DNA of 64,000 nucleotides from Ruminococcus sp. (GCA_017536105.1 JAFXRZ010000006.1:248001-312000); one strand, 5' to 3'; positions 17,676-26,582 are shown, numbered from the stretch's first letter. A program made the numbers and translations. Notes: generated by a model not told the origin, from the letters alone.

Positions 17676-18059
17676 GTGAAAAAAATCTTTATTGCTATGC
17701 TTGCAGCACTTACCGCACTTTTCTGCCTTGCAGGATGCGGAAGCAAGTTTGAGGGAGAATGGCACTGCGTTGAAGTATCAGATAACGGTGAAACCATTAA
17801 AGCTTCTGATTTTAAAGATAAGCTCGGCTATGACGAAGATGAATTTTGTGTTCTAGAGATCGATAATGACGGAACCGGCACTTATTCTGAATGCGACGGT
17901 GATTATAAGCTCACCTTTGAATGGGAGATCGACGATGATGAGATAACTTTAGATATAGATGATAAAGATGCAGAATTCTACGGAAAGCTCAAAGATGATC
18001 AGCTCGTTCTTACCTATTCTAATGAAAAAGATTTAAAAATGGTTTTTGAGAAAGACTAA
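17676..18059 (+). CDS. Small lipoprotein, copy 2 of 4
   Basis: 127 residues from a GTG start with AAGGAGGAATAATT upstream. Lipobox LAGC near residue 21. The mature domain has the same plan as its neighbours (FEGEWHCVEVSDNGETIKAS, acidic middle, FYGKLKDDQLVLTYS) but has diverged from copies 1 and 3. Its signal peptide and ribosome site are nearly the same as those of copy 4, which shows that the copy 1-2 block and the copy 3-4 block share an origin. Function unknown. Confidence 0.87.
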   Translation: MKKIFIAMLAALTALFCLAGCGSKFEGEWHCVEVSDNGETIKASDFKDKLGYDEDEFCVLEIDNDGTGTYSECDGDYKLTFEWEIDDDEITLDIDDKDAEFYGKLKDDQLVLTYSNEKDLKMVFEKD

Positions 18060-18084
18060 TATATTATATACAGGAGGAATAATC

Positions 18085-18492
18085 ATGAAAAAGTTTATTA
18101 TCGCTATGCTGGCTGCTCTTACCGCACTTTTCTGCCTCGCAGGCTGCGGCAGCGAGTTCGTAGGCGAATGGGAATGCACAAAGATCAAGGACAATGGCGA
18201 AACTTTGAAAGCGAGCGAATTCAAAGATTATTATGACTATGACATTTCCGAATTTGTTACTCTTGAATTCGACAAGGGCGGCGAAGGAACATTCTCTTAC
18301 AAAGATCGCGATGAAAAAGGCAGCGTAGATTTCGAGTGGGAAGAAGACGACGATAAGGTCACGATCAAGCTTGACAAAGAGTTTTTCGGCACAAAGAAGC
18401 TCAAGGGCAAACTGAAAGATGACGAGCTTGTTCTTACCGGCTTTAACGAGGACGATTTTTCAGTCTACCTTTCCAAAGCAGACGAAGACTGA
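18085..18492 (+). CDS. Small lipoprotein, copy 3 of 4
   Basis: 135 residues, ATG at 18085 with AGGAGGAAT upstream. Signal peptide and lipobox LAGC as in its neighbours. The mature domain matches copy 1 almost residue for residue from DNGETLKAS to the C-terminal LSKADED, and even the following intergenic bases (18493-18529) match those after copy 1 (17639-17675). This points to a recent tandem duplication or to gene conversion between blocks about 860 bases apart. Confidence 0.88.
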   Translation: MKKFIIAMLAALTALFCLAGCGSEFVGEWECTKIKDNGETLKASEFKDYYDYDISEFVTLEFDKGGEGTFSYKDRDEKGSVDFEWEEDDDKVTIKLDKEFFGTKKLKGKLKDDELVLTGFNEDDFSVYLSKADED

Positions 18493-18529
18493 TAACAGCC
18501 GCGGCTGAGATCATCAAGGAGGAATAATT

Positions 18530-19324
18530 ATGAAAAAAATCTTTATTGCTATGCTTGCAGCACTTACCGCACTTTTCTGCCTCGCAGGCTGCGGAAGCAA
18601 GTTTGTGGGTGAATGGGAACTCTCTAAAGTGAAAAAGGGCGATGAAACTATCAAGGCAAAAGATTTCAAAGAAGCGTATGGCTTTGATATCTCAAAGGCT
18701 ATGCAGATCGAGATCGAAAAGGACGGTACAGGCACTATGACCACGAACGACGGAGACGATAAAGACTCTGAGGATTTTGAGTGGGAAGAAGACGATAATA
18801 AAATTACTCTTGAATTTGAAAAAAAATTCAAAGGCGCAAAGAAAATGAAGGGCAAGCTGAAAGATGATGAGCTTGTTATAACTTTCGATGACGATGACGA
18901 CGATGTTACCTACTATTTCTCACAGGACGGCGAATCGGATGATGAAGATGATGATGATGACGATGACGGCGGTCATGTAAGCAAAGCCAAACTTAAAAGC
19001 GCAAACTCCAACGCAAAGGTGATATTTACAGCTATTGAAAGAGAATCATGTGATATAATTGCCGATGGAGGAGATCTCAGTCAGATAAAAAGTCTGCCCC
19101 ATCCTATGAAAGTAAGCGAGCTTGATACAAGCAATAAAGTTCAGAATGCTGTATATGACGCAATGAAAGACTACGGTTGCAGCGATGATTCATATGTTTA
19201 CTGGGAGATAGACGGAAATTACAATGCTGCTTTTGCTCAGTATTCCGAAGATAACGTTGTAGGTCAGTATCCTGATTGCGAGACCGATCCTTCCGCCGAA
19301 CACAGCATTGGATACAGATTCTGA
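18530..19324 (+). CDS. Lipoprotein copy 4 with extra C-terminal domain
   Basis: 264 residues. Lipobox LAGC near residue 21 and an N-terminal domain like the other three copies (FVGEWELSKVKKGDETIKAK, then a KMKGKLKDDELVITF strand). Then comes a linker of about 15 residues that is almost all Asp/Glu (about 136-148), followed by ~115 residues (SKAKLKSANSNAKVIFTAIE onward) that recall the globular part of type IV pilin-like proteins without the pilin helix. That resemblance is a pattern impression, not proof. It could bring a pilin-like fold to the cell surface by lipid anchoring. A terminator follows. Confidence 0.85.
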   Translation: MKKIFIAMLAALTALFCLAGCGSKFVGEWELSKVKKGDETIKAKDFKEAYGFDISKAMQIEIEKDGTGTMTTNDGDDKDSEDFEWEEDDNKITLEFEKKFKGAKKMKGKLKDDELVITFDDDDDDVTYYFSQDGESDDEDDDDDDDGGHVSKAKLKSANSNAKVIFTAIERESCDIIADGGDLSQIKSLPHPMKVSELDTSNKVQNAVYDAMKDYGCSDDSYVYWEIDGNYNAAFAQYSEDNVVGQYPDCETDPSAEHSIGYRF

Positions 19325-19342
19325 TACAATAAAAATATTATT

Positions 19343-19373
19343 TAAGGGACGTTTGAAAGGACGTCCCTTTTTT
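19343..19373 (+). terminator. Terminator of the lipoprotein array
   Basis: AAGGGACGT pairs with ACGTCCCTT, followed by TTTTT. Confidence 0.9.
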
Positions 19374-19411
19374 GTGTCCGGAAATAATTTGAAAAAATTT
19401 TCAAAAAGGTC

Positions 19412-19440
19412 TTGACAAATAGGAAAAAAGGGTATAAACT
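19412..19440 (+). promoter_or_regulatory. Promoter of hrcA-grpE-dnaK-dnaJ
   Basis: TTGACA (19412-19417), 17-base spacer, TAAACT (19435-19440); TATAAA at 19433 with a 15-base spacer is an alternative. The expected transcription start (about 19446) falls inside the CIRCE operator. Confidence 0.8.
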
Positions 19441-19444
19441 ATAC

Positions 19445-19494
19445 TTAGCACTCAAAGAGCAAGAGTGCTAACACTCAAAAAGGCAAAGTGCTAA
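19445..19494 (+). promoter_or_regulatory. Two overlapping CIRCE operators (HrcA sites)
   Basis: Site 1, 19445-19471: TTAGCACTC, nine bases, GAGTGCTAA, a perfect CIRCE. Site 2, 19468-19494: CTAACACTC, nine bases, AAGTGCTAA, matching 15 of 18 arm positions. The two share four bases, so the right arm of site 1 runs into the left arm of site 2. HrcA binding here would block transcription of its own operon until heat stress draws it away. Confidence 0.93.
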
Positions 19495-19518
19495 CGCCAG
19501 GGAAAGGAGCGCAGGCTT

Positions 19519-20538
19519 ATGGACGGCCGAAAGCTGAAAATACTTACAGCAGTTGTTGACGAGTATATCATCACCGGCGAACCGGTCGGCTCTAAGGCGA
19601 TAATGAACCACGTCAAGGCTTCAAGCGCGACTATCCGCAACGAAATGGCTGAGCTTGAAAAGCAGGGCTACCTTGAACAGCCCCACACCTCGGCGGGCAG
19701 AGTTCCCACCTACGCAGGTTTCAGGCTCTATGTTGACAGCCTTATGGAGAAGAATCCCCTGTCGGAGGAAGAGAAATCCCGTCTTGACGCCATGATCCCC
19801 GACGACGCCGTGACAGAAGAAGAACTTGTGAACTCGGCTTCTATGGCTTTGGCAGAGCTTACGAAATGTGCATCGGTAGTTGCGACATCAACACCTAAGT
19901 TCTCCATGATCTCCAAAGTCGAGATAATCCCAACCGGCAAAAGGATGTATGTTATCCTGATGATAACCTCAAGCGGTGCGATAAAGAACAAGGTCTGCCG
20001 GCTGGAATTCGACCTGACGGACGAGCAGCTTGAATTCTTCGACAATTACTTGCAGCACAATCTGAGGGGCGTTCCCCTCGAAAGCCTGAGCGACAAGATG
20101 TTCGACGATCTCACGGCTGCAATGGGCGCTTATATGATGACCTTAGCGCCGCTGATGAATGAGCTTTTACAGCTTTCAAAGGAGTTTACGTCAAGCGAGG
20201 TCAATGTTGTGGGTGCAAAGAATCTTCTCACCTGCAAGGAATTTGACCAGAGCGAGATAATAAGCTTTCTTGATAATAAAAAAGGTATGATGCGGTTCGT
20301 TGATGAGACCTTCAACGGATTGCAGGTAATGTTCTCGCCGGAGAGCGACGGCTTTGTTATAAGCAATTCGTCGCTGATAGCTGCTCCGTTCAGCAAGGAC
20401 GGCAAACAGGTGGGCACTCTCGGACTGCTGGGACCCATGAGGCTCGATTACGCGAAGTTCATCCCGTATATCGAGTATTTCTCGGAAAAGCTCACGAGGC
20501 TGCTTACAGACGAGGACGATGATGAAAGTGAAAAATAG
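19519..20538 (+). CDS. hrcA: Heat-inducible transcription repressor HrcA
   Basis: 339 residues, normal length. HrcA dimers bind CIRCE; two overlapping CIRCE sites lie 25 bases upstream. Winged-helix N-terminus: LTAVVDEYIITGEPVGSKAI and SSATIRNEMAELEKQGYLEQPHTSAGRVPT, the recognition part. The rest is the GAF-like and inserted dimerisation domain. AAAGGAG precedes the ATG. It is first in hrcA-grpE-dnaK-dnaJ, the usual Firmicutes order, with grpE 18 bases on. Confidence 0.97.
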   Translation: MDGRKLKILTAVVDEYIITGEPVGSKAIMNHVKASSATIRNEMAELEKQGYLEQPHTSAGRVPTYAGFRLYVDSLMEKNPLSEEEKSRLDAMIPDDAVTEEELVNSASMALAELTKCASVVATSTPKFSMISKVEIIPTGKRMYVILMITSSGAIKNKVCRLEFDLTDEQLEFFDNYLQHNLRGVPLESLSDKMFDDLTAAMGAYMMTLAPLMNELLQLSKEFTSSEVNVVGAKNLLTCKEFDQSEIISFLDNKKGMMRFVDETFNGLQVMFSPESDGFVISNSSLIAAPFSKDGKQVGTLGLLGPMRLDYAKFIPYIEYFSEKLTRLLTDEDDDESEK

Positions 20539-20556
20539 AAAAGGAGGCGCATAAAC

Positions 20557-21135
20557 TTGACACAGGAGGAAAAGGAGCCTGTAATCCCAGAGGAAGATCG
20601 GCAGCCCGAGGAAGAGATACAGGACGAAGCTGTGAGCGAAAACGCCGATAGCACCACAGAGGAGGAAGAACAAAAGCAAGAAGACAATGAACCCTCAGAG
20701 GAGGAAAAGCTGAGAGCTCAGCTTGACGAGCTCAACGACAAATACCTGAGACTGATGGCTGAATACGACAACTTCAGAAAACGCTCGGCAAGAGAGAGAC
20801 TCGAGCTTTCAGCATCTGTCAAGGGCGACACGGTGGCGGATATACTTCCGCTGATCGACAATTTCGAGCGTGCCCTCGGCACCGAGACAGCCGACACGGC
20901 TTACAAGTCCGGAGTTGAGATGATCTTCAAGCAGTTCACCGATATGCTCACAAAGCTGGGCGTTAAGGCAATGGAGCTTGAAGGCACAGAATTCGACCCC
21001 AACACAGCAATGGCAGTAAGCTCGGTCGAAGACGAAGAACTCGGCGAAAACACAGTCGCACAGGTCCTGCAAAAGGGCTACACACTGGGCGACAAGGTTA
21101 TAAGACACGCAATGGTGATAGTTGCGAACCCCTGA
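20557..21135 (+). CDS. grpE: Nucleotide exchange factor GrpE
   Basis: 192 residues from a TTG start with AAAGGAGG nine bases upstream, followed by an in-frame acidic N-terminus (about 1-55, rich in Glu). GrpE releases ADP from DnaK. The central long helix (LRAQLDELNDKYLRLMAEYDNFRKR) is the dimer coiled coil; the C-terminal beta domain carries the family marks ILPLIDNFERAL and GVKAMELEGTEFDPNTAMAV, ending in VIRHAMVIVA. No other start in this region has such a ribosome site. Confidence 0.95.
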   Translation: MTQEEKEPVIPEEDRQPEEEIQDEAVSENADSTTEEEEQKQEDNEPSEEEKLRAQLDELNDKYLRLMAEYDNFRKRSARERLELSASVKGDTVADILPLIDNFERALGTETADTAYKSGVEMIFKQFTDMLTKLGVKAMELEGTEFDPNTAMAVSSVEDEELGENTVAQVLQKGYTLGDKVIRHAMVIVANP

Positions 21136-21198
21136 AACAAGAAATAACACAAAAATGAGAAGACAACAAAACATTTAATTTGAAAGGAAGAATGACTT

Positions 21199-23070
21199 AT
21201 GGCAAAAATTATCGGTATAGACCTCGGAACCACAAACTCCTGCGTAGCTGTTGTTGAAGGCGGCGAGGCAGTTGTTATCCCCAACAGCGAAGGTTCAAGA
21301 ACAACACCTTCTGTTGTAGGCGTTTCCAAGACCGGCGACAGACTTGTCGGTCAGGTAGCAAAAAGACAGGCCGTTACAAACTTTGACAACACCGTTATCT
21401 CTATAAAGAGACATATGGGCAGCGATTACAAGGCTTCCATGGGCGGCAAGACCTATACTCCTCAGGAGATCTCGGCTATGATCCTCCAGAAGCTGAAGGC
21501 TGATGCCGAGGCTTATCTCGGCGAGCCTGTAACAGATGCTGTTATCACAGTTCCTGCTTACTTCACCGACGCTCAGCGTCAGGCTACAAAGGATGCTGGA
21601 CAGATCGCAGGTCTTAATGTAAGACGTATCATCAACGAGCCGACAGCTGCTGCTCTTTCCTACGGAATCGACAAGGAAGAGGATCAGAAAGTAATGGTAT
21701 ATGACCTAGGCGGCGGTACCTTCGATGTATCCATCATCGAAATGGGCGACGGCGTTACGGAAGTTCTTGCAACAGCCGGCAACAACCGTCTCGGCGGCGA
21801 TGACTTCGACCAGAGGATCATCGACTGGATGATAAAGGAATTCAAGGCATCAGAGGGCGTTGACCTCTCTAATGACAAGATGGCTATGCAGAGGCTCAAG
21901 GAAGCTGCTGAGAAGGCTAAGATCGAGCTTTCGAGCACACCTTCTTCCACCATCTCACTTCCCTTCATCACTGCTGATGCAACCGGCCCGAAGCACCTTG
22001 AAATGACACTCACACAGGCTAAATTCAACGAAATGACAGCCGATCTTGTAGAAGCTACTATGGGACCTGTAAGACAGGCACTCAGCGATTCGGGACTTTC
22101 GGCGAGCGAGCTCCAGAAAGTGCTCATGGTGGGCGGTTCTTCGAGGATCCCCGCAGTTCAGGATGCAGTTAAGAAGTTCATCGGCAAGGAGCCTTTCAAG
22201 GGCATCAACCCCGATGAGTGCGTTGCACTCGGCGCTGCATATCAGGGCGGTGTTCTCGGCGGAGACGTTAAGGAAGGTCTGCTCCTCCTCGACGTAACTC
22301 CCCTTTCCCTCGGCCTTGAAACCATGGGCGGAGTTTGCACAAAGATCATTGAAAGAAATACTACTATCCCTACCAAGAAGAGCCAGATCTTCTCCACAGC
22401 TGCCGACAATCAGAGCGCTGTTGATATCAACGTTCTTCAGGGTGAAAGAGAATTCGCAAAAGACAACAAGCAGCTCGGTATGTTCCGTCTTGACGGTATC
22501 GCTCCTGCTCCGAGAGGCATCCCTCAGATCGAGGTAACTTTCGATATCGACGCTAACGGTATAGTTCACGTTTCCGCTAAGGATCTCGGCACAGGCAAGG
22601 AGCAGAACATCACCATCACTTCTTCGACCAATATGTCCAAAGAGGACATCGACAAGGCTGTCAAGGAAGCTGAAGCTTTCGCAGCTGAGGACGCAAAGAA
22701 GAAGGAAGAGGTCGATACACGCAACCAGGCAGACCAGATGTGCTTCCAGATAGACAAGGCTCTCAACGAGTTCGGCGACAAGGTAACTGCCGACGAAAAG
22801 AGCAGGGTCCAGGCTAAGATCGAGGCTCTCAAGGCTGCGCTGAACGGCAACAAGGGCGTTGACGAGATCAAGGCTGCACAGAAGGAGCTTGAGGACGAAT
22901 TCCAGCCCATTGCAACAAGGATCTATCAGGAAGCTGCACAGGCTCAGCAGGGCGCAGGCGGATTTGACCCCAACAACATGGGCGGATTTGATCCCAACAT
23001 GGGAGCTCAGGGCGGCAGCCAGGCTGGCGGCGACGATGTTATCGACGCCGAATTCACAGACGCTCAGTAA
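21199..23070 (+). CDS. dnaK: Chaperone DnaK (Hsp70)
   Basis: 623 residues, typical of Gram-positive DnaK. ATPase domain: [19 protein letters not shown], phosphate 2 motif [13 protein letters not shown], and [11 protein letters not shown]. The linker is in [19 protein letters not shown], and the substrate domain follows (about 385-500), then a helical lid and a Gly/Gln/Met-rich tail ending in [11 protein letters not shown]. It folds client proteins with DnaJ and GrpE and hands aggregates to ClpB. GAAAGGAAG precedes the ATG. A 124-base gap with two hairpins separates it from dnaJ. Confidence 0.98.
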   Translation: MAKIIGIDLGTTNSCVAVVEGGEAVVIPNSEGSRTTPSVVGVSKTGDRLVGQVAKRQAVTNFDNTVISIKRHMGSDYKASMGGKTYTPQEISAMILQKLKADAEAYLGEPVTDAVITVPAYFTDAQRQATKDAGQIAGLNVRRIINEPTAAALSYGIDKEEDQKVMVYDLGGGTFDVSIIEMGDGVTEVLATAGNNRLGGDDFDQRIIDWMIKEFKASEGVDLSNDKMAMQRLKEAAEKAKIELSSTPSSTISLPFITADATGPKHLEMTLTQAKFNEMTADLVEATMGPVRQALSDSGLSASELQKVLMVGGSSRIPAVQDAVKKFIGKEPFKGINPDECVALGAAYQGGVLGGDVKEGLLLLDVTPLSLGLETMGGVCTKIIERNTTIPTKKSQIFSTAADNQSAVDINVLQGEREFAKDNKQLGMFRLDGIAPAPRGIPQIEVTFDIDANGIVHVSAKDLGTGKEQNITITSSTNMSKEDIDKAVKEAEAFAAEDAKKKEEVDTRNQADQMCFQIDKALNEFGDKVTADEKSRVQAKIEALKAALNGNKGVDEIKAAQKELEDEFQPIATRIYQEAAQAQQGAGGFDPNNMGGFDPNMGAQGGSQAGGDDVIDAEFTDAQ

Positions 23071-23194
23071 TCATTGAATGAACGCACCCTCTGCTCTGAA
23101 ACACGGGCAGAGGATTTGCGTGTTATAAACATATGAGGAAGGCTTGAGCCAAAGGCTCGAAACTATTCCTTCACAAAACGAGGAGTGACAGCGA
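23071..23194 (+). other. dnaK-dnaJ intergenic hairpins
   Basis: Two imperfect stem-loops: CCTCTGC/GCAGAGG (about 23088-23116) and one around GAGCC/GGCTC flanked by GAAGG/CCTTC (about 23138-23174). Neither has a U-run, so they look like message-processing or stability elements rather than terminators. Confidence 0.4.
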
Positions 23195-24340
23195 ATGGCT
23201 GATAAAAGAGATTACTATGAAGTGCTCGGCGTTTCAAAGGGTGCTTCGGACGATGATATTAAAAAAGCCTTCCGCAAGATGGCAAGACAGTATCACCCTG
23301 ATCTTCACCCCGACGACAAAGCTGCCGAGGAGAAATTCAAGGAGATAAACGAGGCTTACGAAGTTCTTTCCGATAAGGACAAACGAGCAAAGTACGATCA
23401 GTTCGGCTTTGCAGGCGTCGATCCGAATTACGGAGCAGGACAAGGCGGAGGCTTCGGAGGTTTCGGCGGCTTCGGAGATATGGACGATATCCTCAATTCC
23501 TTCTTCGGAGGTTTTTCAGGCTTCGGATCCCGTTCGTCGAGACCTAATGCCCCGAGAAGAGGAAGCGATGTTACTGCATCTGTGACTATCGACTTTATGG
23601 AGGCTTGCACCGGAACATCGAAGAGCATCAGGCTGACAAGGACAGAGGCCTGTCCCGACTGCGGAGGCACGGGAGCTGCCAAAGGCTCGACGCCTCAGAC
23701 CTGTCCCGACTGTAAAGGTACGGGAACAGTCCGCGTGACACAGAGAACGCCCTTCGGCAATATCTCCCAGAGCTCAGTTTGCTCGCGCTGCGGAGGCAAA
23801 GGCAAAACTGTTGATAAGCCCTGTCAGACATGTTCGGGCAGAGGTCAGGTAAAGAAGACCATAAGCCGTGATATCGAAATCCCTGCCGGAGTTGACGACG
23901 GACAGACTCTTCGCATCCAGGGAGGCGGAAACACAGGCACGAACGGCGGTACGAACGGAGATCTTCATATCAACGTAAATGTTCGTCCCGACCCGATCTT
24001 CGAGCGTGACGGCTACGACGTTTGGACCGATGTTCCTCTGACATACACACAGGCTACTCTCGGTGCAGAGATCGTTGTTCCGACAGTTGACGGCAAGGTT
24101 AAATACACAGTTCCCGAAGGAACGCAGGCCGGTACGGTATTCAGGCTCAGGGGCAAGGGTATAAAACGCCTCTACCGCTCTGACCGCGGAGATCATTATG
24201 TCAAGGTGTCCGTCGAGGTGCCGAAGAATCTTACAAAGGACCAGAAGGCAAAGCTCAAGGCTTTTGAGGATTCCCTCACCGAAAAGAACTACCAGAAACG
24301 CCAGGGCTTCTTCGACAAGCTGAAAGATAAATTCAAGTAA
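23195..24340 (+). CDS. dnaJ: Co-chaperone DnaJ (Hsp40)
   Basis: 381 residues. J-domain with YHPDLHPD at about 28-35 (the HPD that triggers DnaK hydrolysis), a Gly/Phe-rich stretch ([12 protein letters not shown] and more, about 80-115), four CxxCxGxG zinc repeats ([32 protein letters not shown]), and the C-terminal substrate domain. GAGGAGTGACAGCGA precedes the ATG. It closes the hrcA operon, ahead of a bidirectional terminator. Confidence 0.97.
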   Translation: MADKRDYYEVLGVSKGASDDDIKKAFRKMARQYHPDLHPDDKAAEEKFKEINEAYEVLSDKDKRAKYDQFGFAGVDPNYGAGQGGGFGGFGGFGDMDDILNSFFGGFSGFGSRSSRPNAPRRGSDVTASVTIDFMEACTGTSKSIRLTRTEACPDCGGTGAAKGSTPQTCPDCKGTGTVRVTQRTPFGNISQSSVCSRCGGKGKTVDKPCQTCSGRGQVKKTISRDIEIPAGVDDGQTLRIQGGGNTGTNGGTNGDLHINVNVRPDPIFERDGYDVWTDVPLTYTQATLGAEIVVPTVDGKVKYTVPEGTQAGTVFRLRGKGIKRLYRSDRGDHYVKVSVEVPKNLTKDQKAKLKAFEDSLTEKNYQKRQGFFDKLKDKFK

Positions 24341-24344
24341 ACAG

Positions 24345-24388
24345 AAAAAGGCATCACATCCGGTACAGCCCGGTATGTGATGCCTTTT
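24345..24388. terminator. Bidirectional terminator, dnaJ / mgtE remnant
   Basis: AAAAAGGCATCACAT pairs with ATGTGATGCCTTTT around a 15-base loop that itself holds CCGG/CCGG. A-run on the left and T-run on the right let it serve both strands. Confidence 0.85.
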
Positions 24389-24393
24389 GGATT

Positions 24394-25006
24394 TTATGAG
24401 AGTTTCAGCACATTGAGCAGGAGGATCCAGCTCATGCCGTAGTATGCAACGACTGCAACAAGGTCGTTGACGGTAGTTATCAGCGGACCTGATGCTACCG
24501 CAGGATCGACTTTGATTTTTTTGAAAAAAAGTGGTATAAGCGTTCCGACAGCGCTTGAAACAAGCATCGCAAGTATCAGCGAGATGCCGATACAGCCGGA
24601 AACAGCAAAAGAGAACACAGCTGTTCTGTGCTTAAAGAACATGATATACAGCCCGATGAGCACAAAGGATATGCTTCCGAGGAGCAGTCCGTTGCAGAAG
24701 CCCACTCGCATCTCCTTGAAAACAAATCTGCATTTCTGGTGGAACGTGAGGTTCTCGTCCATAAGGACTCTTATGGACACGGCAAGGGACTGTGTGCCGA
24801 CGTTGCCTGCCATGTCAAGTATCAGCGACTGGAAAGCCATGATAGAGGCTCCCGAAAACATCGGCTATATCGCTTTCGTGATAGTCTTCGAGACGGGTCA
24901 TTATAGACTTCGGGGTATCGTTGCTTTTGATTATCTCCGCGATCTCGCTGCTGTAGTCAGGCTTTATCGCAGGAGCTTCGTTTTTAATGAGCTCGTTTTT
25001 TTCCAT
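24394..25006 (-). pseudogene. mgtE: mgtE magnesium channel remnant (internal deletion with frameshift)
   Basis: The first ~50 codons (MEKNELIKNE to ESDIADVF) match the start of an MgtE N-domain (LEDYHESDIADVF). After a junction near 24857 the matching frame shifts, and the rest, read from an ATG at 24861, is the MgtE membrane domain from its second helix onward (LDMAGNVGTQSLAVSIR, then GPLITTVNDLVAVVAYY). Intact MgtE has about 450 residues. Here about 250 codons, most of the N-domain, both CBS domains and the plug/first membrane helix, are missing. GGAGG precedes the start, and a good promoter and structured leader survive. A short product of the 155-residue membrane part is possible but lacks the sensor. 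Confidence 0.87.
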
Positions 25007-25241
25007 CGGTCATTCCTCCGTTTCGTTGAATTTTCAGATCAACTGGCGCGAGGGACAAATAGACATAAATATCCCGTATTCACGCAAGGCAAATACGGGA
25101 GCAGAGTCATTATATCGCAGCAAATAAAGCGGCACGCTCAAGCCGCTTGTCAAAGCCTGCGATCAAATACCTGCATAATCGTCCGCTTGCCCCGCAACTG
25201 TCGCCGTTAGCCACTCTATTCATCTCCGTAGATATTATTCT
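25007..25241 (-). promoter_or_regulatory. Structured 5' leader of the mgtE remnant (candidate riboswitch)
   Basis: From the expected start near 25241 the leader runs about 235 bases to the ATG. Elements: AGAGT pairing with ACTCT closes a domain of about 110 bases; inside are TTGC/GCAA, and ATCGCAG/CTGCGAT around AAGCGGC/GCCGCTT. Then comes CCCGTATT/AATACGGG, close to the gene. Its position before a magnesium transporter suggests a metal sensor, but I do not see the M-box hallmarks, so the class is unknown to me. Confidence 0.5.
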
Positions 25242-25247
25242 ATGAAA

Positions 25248-25276
25248 AATATACTGCATTCTTTTATAAAAGTCAA
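25248..25276 (-). promoter_or_regulatory. Sigma-A promoter of the mgtE remnant
   Basis: On the minus strand: TTGACT (25276-25271), 17-base spacer, TATATT (25253-25248). Confidence 0.85.
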
Positions 25277-25289
25277 GCCGTAAAAGTTA

Positions 25290-26582
25290 TCATGTCTGGA
25301 TTATGTCAGTCTTTTCTGCTCCTTCAAGGGCAAAGCTCTCGGCGTATTTATCATAGAGCAGCTTTGCCGCTTCCTGGGATGTTGCTTTATCGAAATACAC
25401 AAGATCGCAGGCAGAGATAAACTCATTATAGAGATCTGCGCTTTCGATGATCGAATTCATCTCGCTGATGACTGTATTGTTCTCCATTACGAGAGAAGCC
25501 TCGTACTGCAAGCCTTCAAGCTGGCCGTCCTGCTCGAGACATTCCCTTGCCGAGCGGCTGACGGGTATTCCCTTCTCGATCCCCTGCAGCTCCGCCCATT
25601 CCGTGCTGTTGAGCATGAAATCGAGGAGAAGCGCTGCTTCTTTCGGATGCTCGGTGTTCTTGCTTATAGCGTAAAGGGTAGCCGGTTTTGCGTACCAGCC
25701 TGCACCGCTGGATAGTCCGTCGCTGACTGTATAATCAGCAGGAACGATCTCCTGTCCTGCGTCGATACAGTTCTGGAAATAATTCATGGCGTCGCTGACC
25801 CAGGCAACGCATCCGGCATAGACGCAGCTGTCGATATTGAACCGCTGATAATCCTCTACCTTCGGGATAACGCTCTCGTTGACGAGCCTGCAATAGAAGT
25901 TTATCATTATCTCAAGATCGTCGGCTGTGAATGTGATCTCGCTTTTATCGTTTATAAAATGCTTGCCGTTCTGCTGTTCGGCATAAGCGATGCAGAAAAG
26001 CCAGAGGCTTTTTTCGGTGCCCGAAAGCGGATAAACTCCGTCTGCTTTCATCACCTTGGCAGCATCAAAGAAATCATCCCAGGTCTTCGGCACTGACAAG
26101 CCGTAGGAATCATAGACCGTCTTGTTTATATAGACAGTTTCTGCGTTCATGGCGATGGGGATAGCGTTCAGGACGCCGTTCCTCCTGCCGTATGAAAGCA
26201 TCTTATCCGAGAAATTCGTCAGATCAACAGTATCGGAAAGCTTCTCCAGATCGTAATATCCGCTGCCGTCGGCAGAATACTCCGAAAGCCAGCCCACGTT
26301 TATCTGCATTACATCTGCCTCTGTGCCGGAAACCATCTGGACACGGCTTCTTGCCTCATAGCCCGACCACTCGGAATAGCTGCACTTGACTTTGATCTCG
26401 GGGTGCAGCTTTTCAAATTTCTCGACGGCTGCAAGAGTATATTCATTTCGTTTATCGTTGCCCCACCAGGAGAGCTTTATCTCGATCTGCTCCTGATGCT
26501 GTGTTACGACCTCTTCATCTGAACAGGCGGTAAGAAGGATGAACGACAAAGCAAGGAGCATACAGAATAATCTTTTTATCAT
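25290..26582 (-). CDS. Extracellular solute-binding lipoprotein, family 1, without its own permease
   Basis: 430 residues. Signal peptide with lipobox LTAC (lipidated Cys20). The mature part is a family 1 carbohydrate-type binding protein: KLSWWGNDKRNEYTLAAVEKFEK, DVMQINVGWL, IPIAMNAETVYINKTVYDSYG and a C-terminal GIPVSRSAR segment. Such proteins normally feed an ABC permease, but none is near. Its start overlaps the stop of the GGDEF sensor (26579-28090) by four bases, so the two are translated together. The likeliest job is to bring a ligand, probably a sugar, to the sensor's outer domain (inference). No terminator is clear beyond the stop, where the mgtE promoter begins. Confidence 0.9.
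   Translation of the reverse strand: MIKRLFCMLLALSFILLTACSDEEVVTQHQEQIEIKLSWWGNDKRNEYTLAAVEKFEKLHPEIKVKCSYSEWSGYEARSRVQMVSGTEADVMQINVGWLSEYSADGSGYYDLEKLSDTVDLTNFSDKMLSYGRRNGVLNAIPIAMNAETVYINKTVYDSYGLSVPKTWDDFFDAAKVMKADGVYPLSGTEKSLWLFCIAYAEQQNGKHFINDKSEITFTADDLEIMINFYCRLVNESVIPKVEDYQRFNIDSCVYAGCVAWVSDAMNYFQNCIDAGQEIVPADYTVSDGLSSGAGWYAKPATLYAISKNTEHPKEAALLLDFMLNSTEWAELQGIEKGIPVSRSARECLEQDGQLEGLQYEASLVMENNTVISEMNSIIESADLYNEFISACDLVYFDKATSQEAAKLLYDKYAESFALEGAEKTDIIQT

Larger units (their letters stand above)
17222..19324 (+). repeat. Tandem array of four lipoprotein paralogues (two-gene block repeated)
   Basis: Starts at 17222, 17676, 18085 and 18530: blocks (1+2) and (3+4) repeat with periods of about 863 and 854 bases. 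Copies 1 and 3, and the intergenic stretches that follow them, are nearly identical at DNA level, and the signal-peptide regions of 2 and 4 are too. The other parts have diverged, so duplication was followed by uneven change or conversion. Confidence 0.9.

Noticed and set aside
18046..18492. Longer start for lipoprotein copy 3
   Set aside because: It would put extra residues before the signal peptide. The ATG at 18085 has the ribosome site and gives a normal lipoprotein start.
23071..23194. Terminator between dnaK and dnaJ
   Set aside because: The hairpins have no U-run, and dnaJ has no promoter of its own, so co-transcription is more likely.
25007..25241. M-box (Mg riboswitch) identity for the mgtE leader
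   Set aside because: The conserved M-box segments could not be found, although the position is right. Kept as an unclassified leader.
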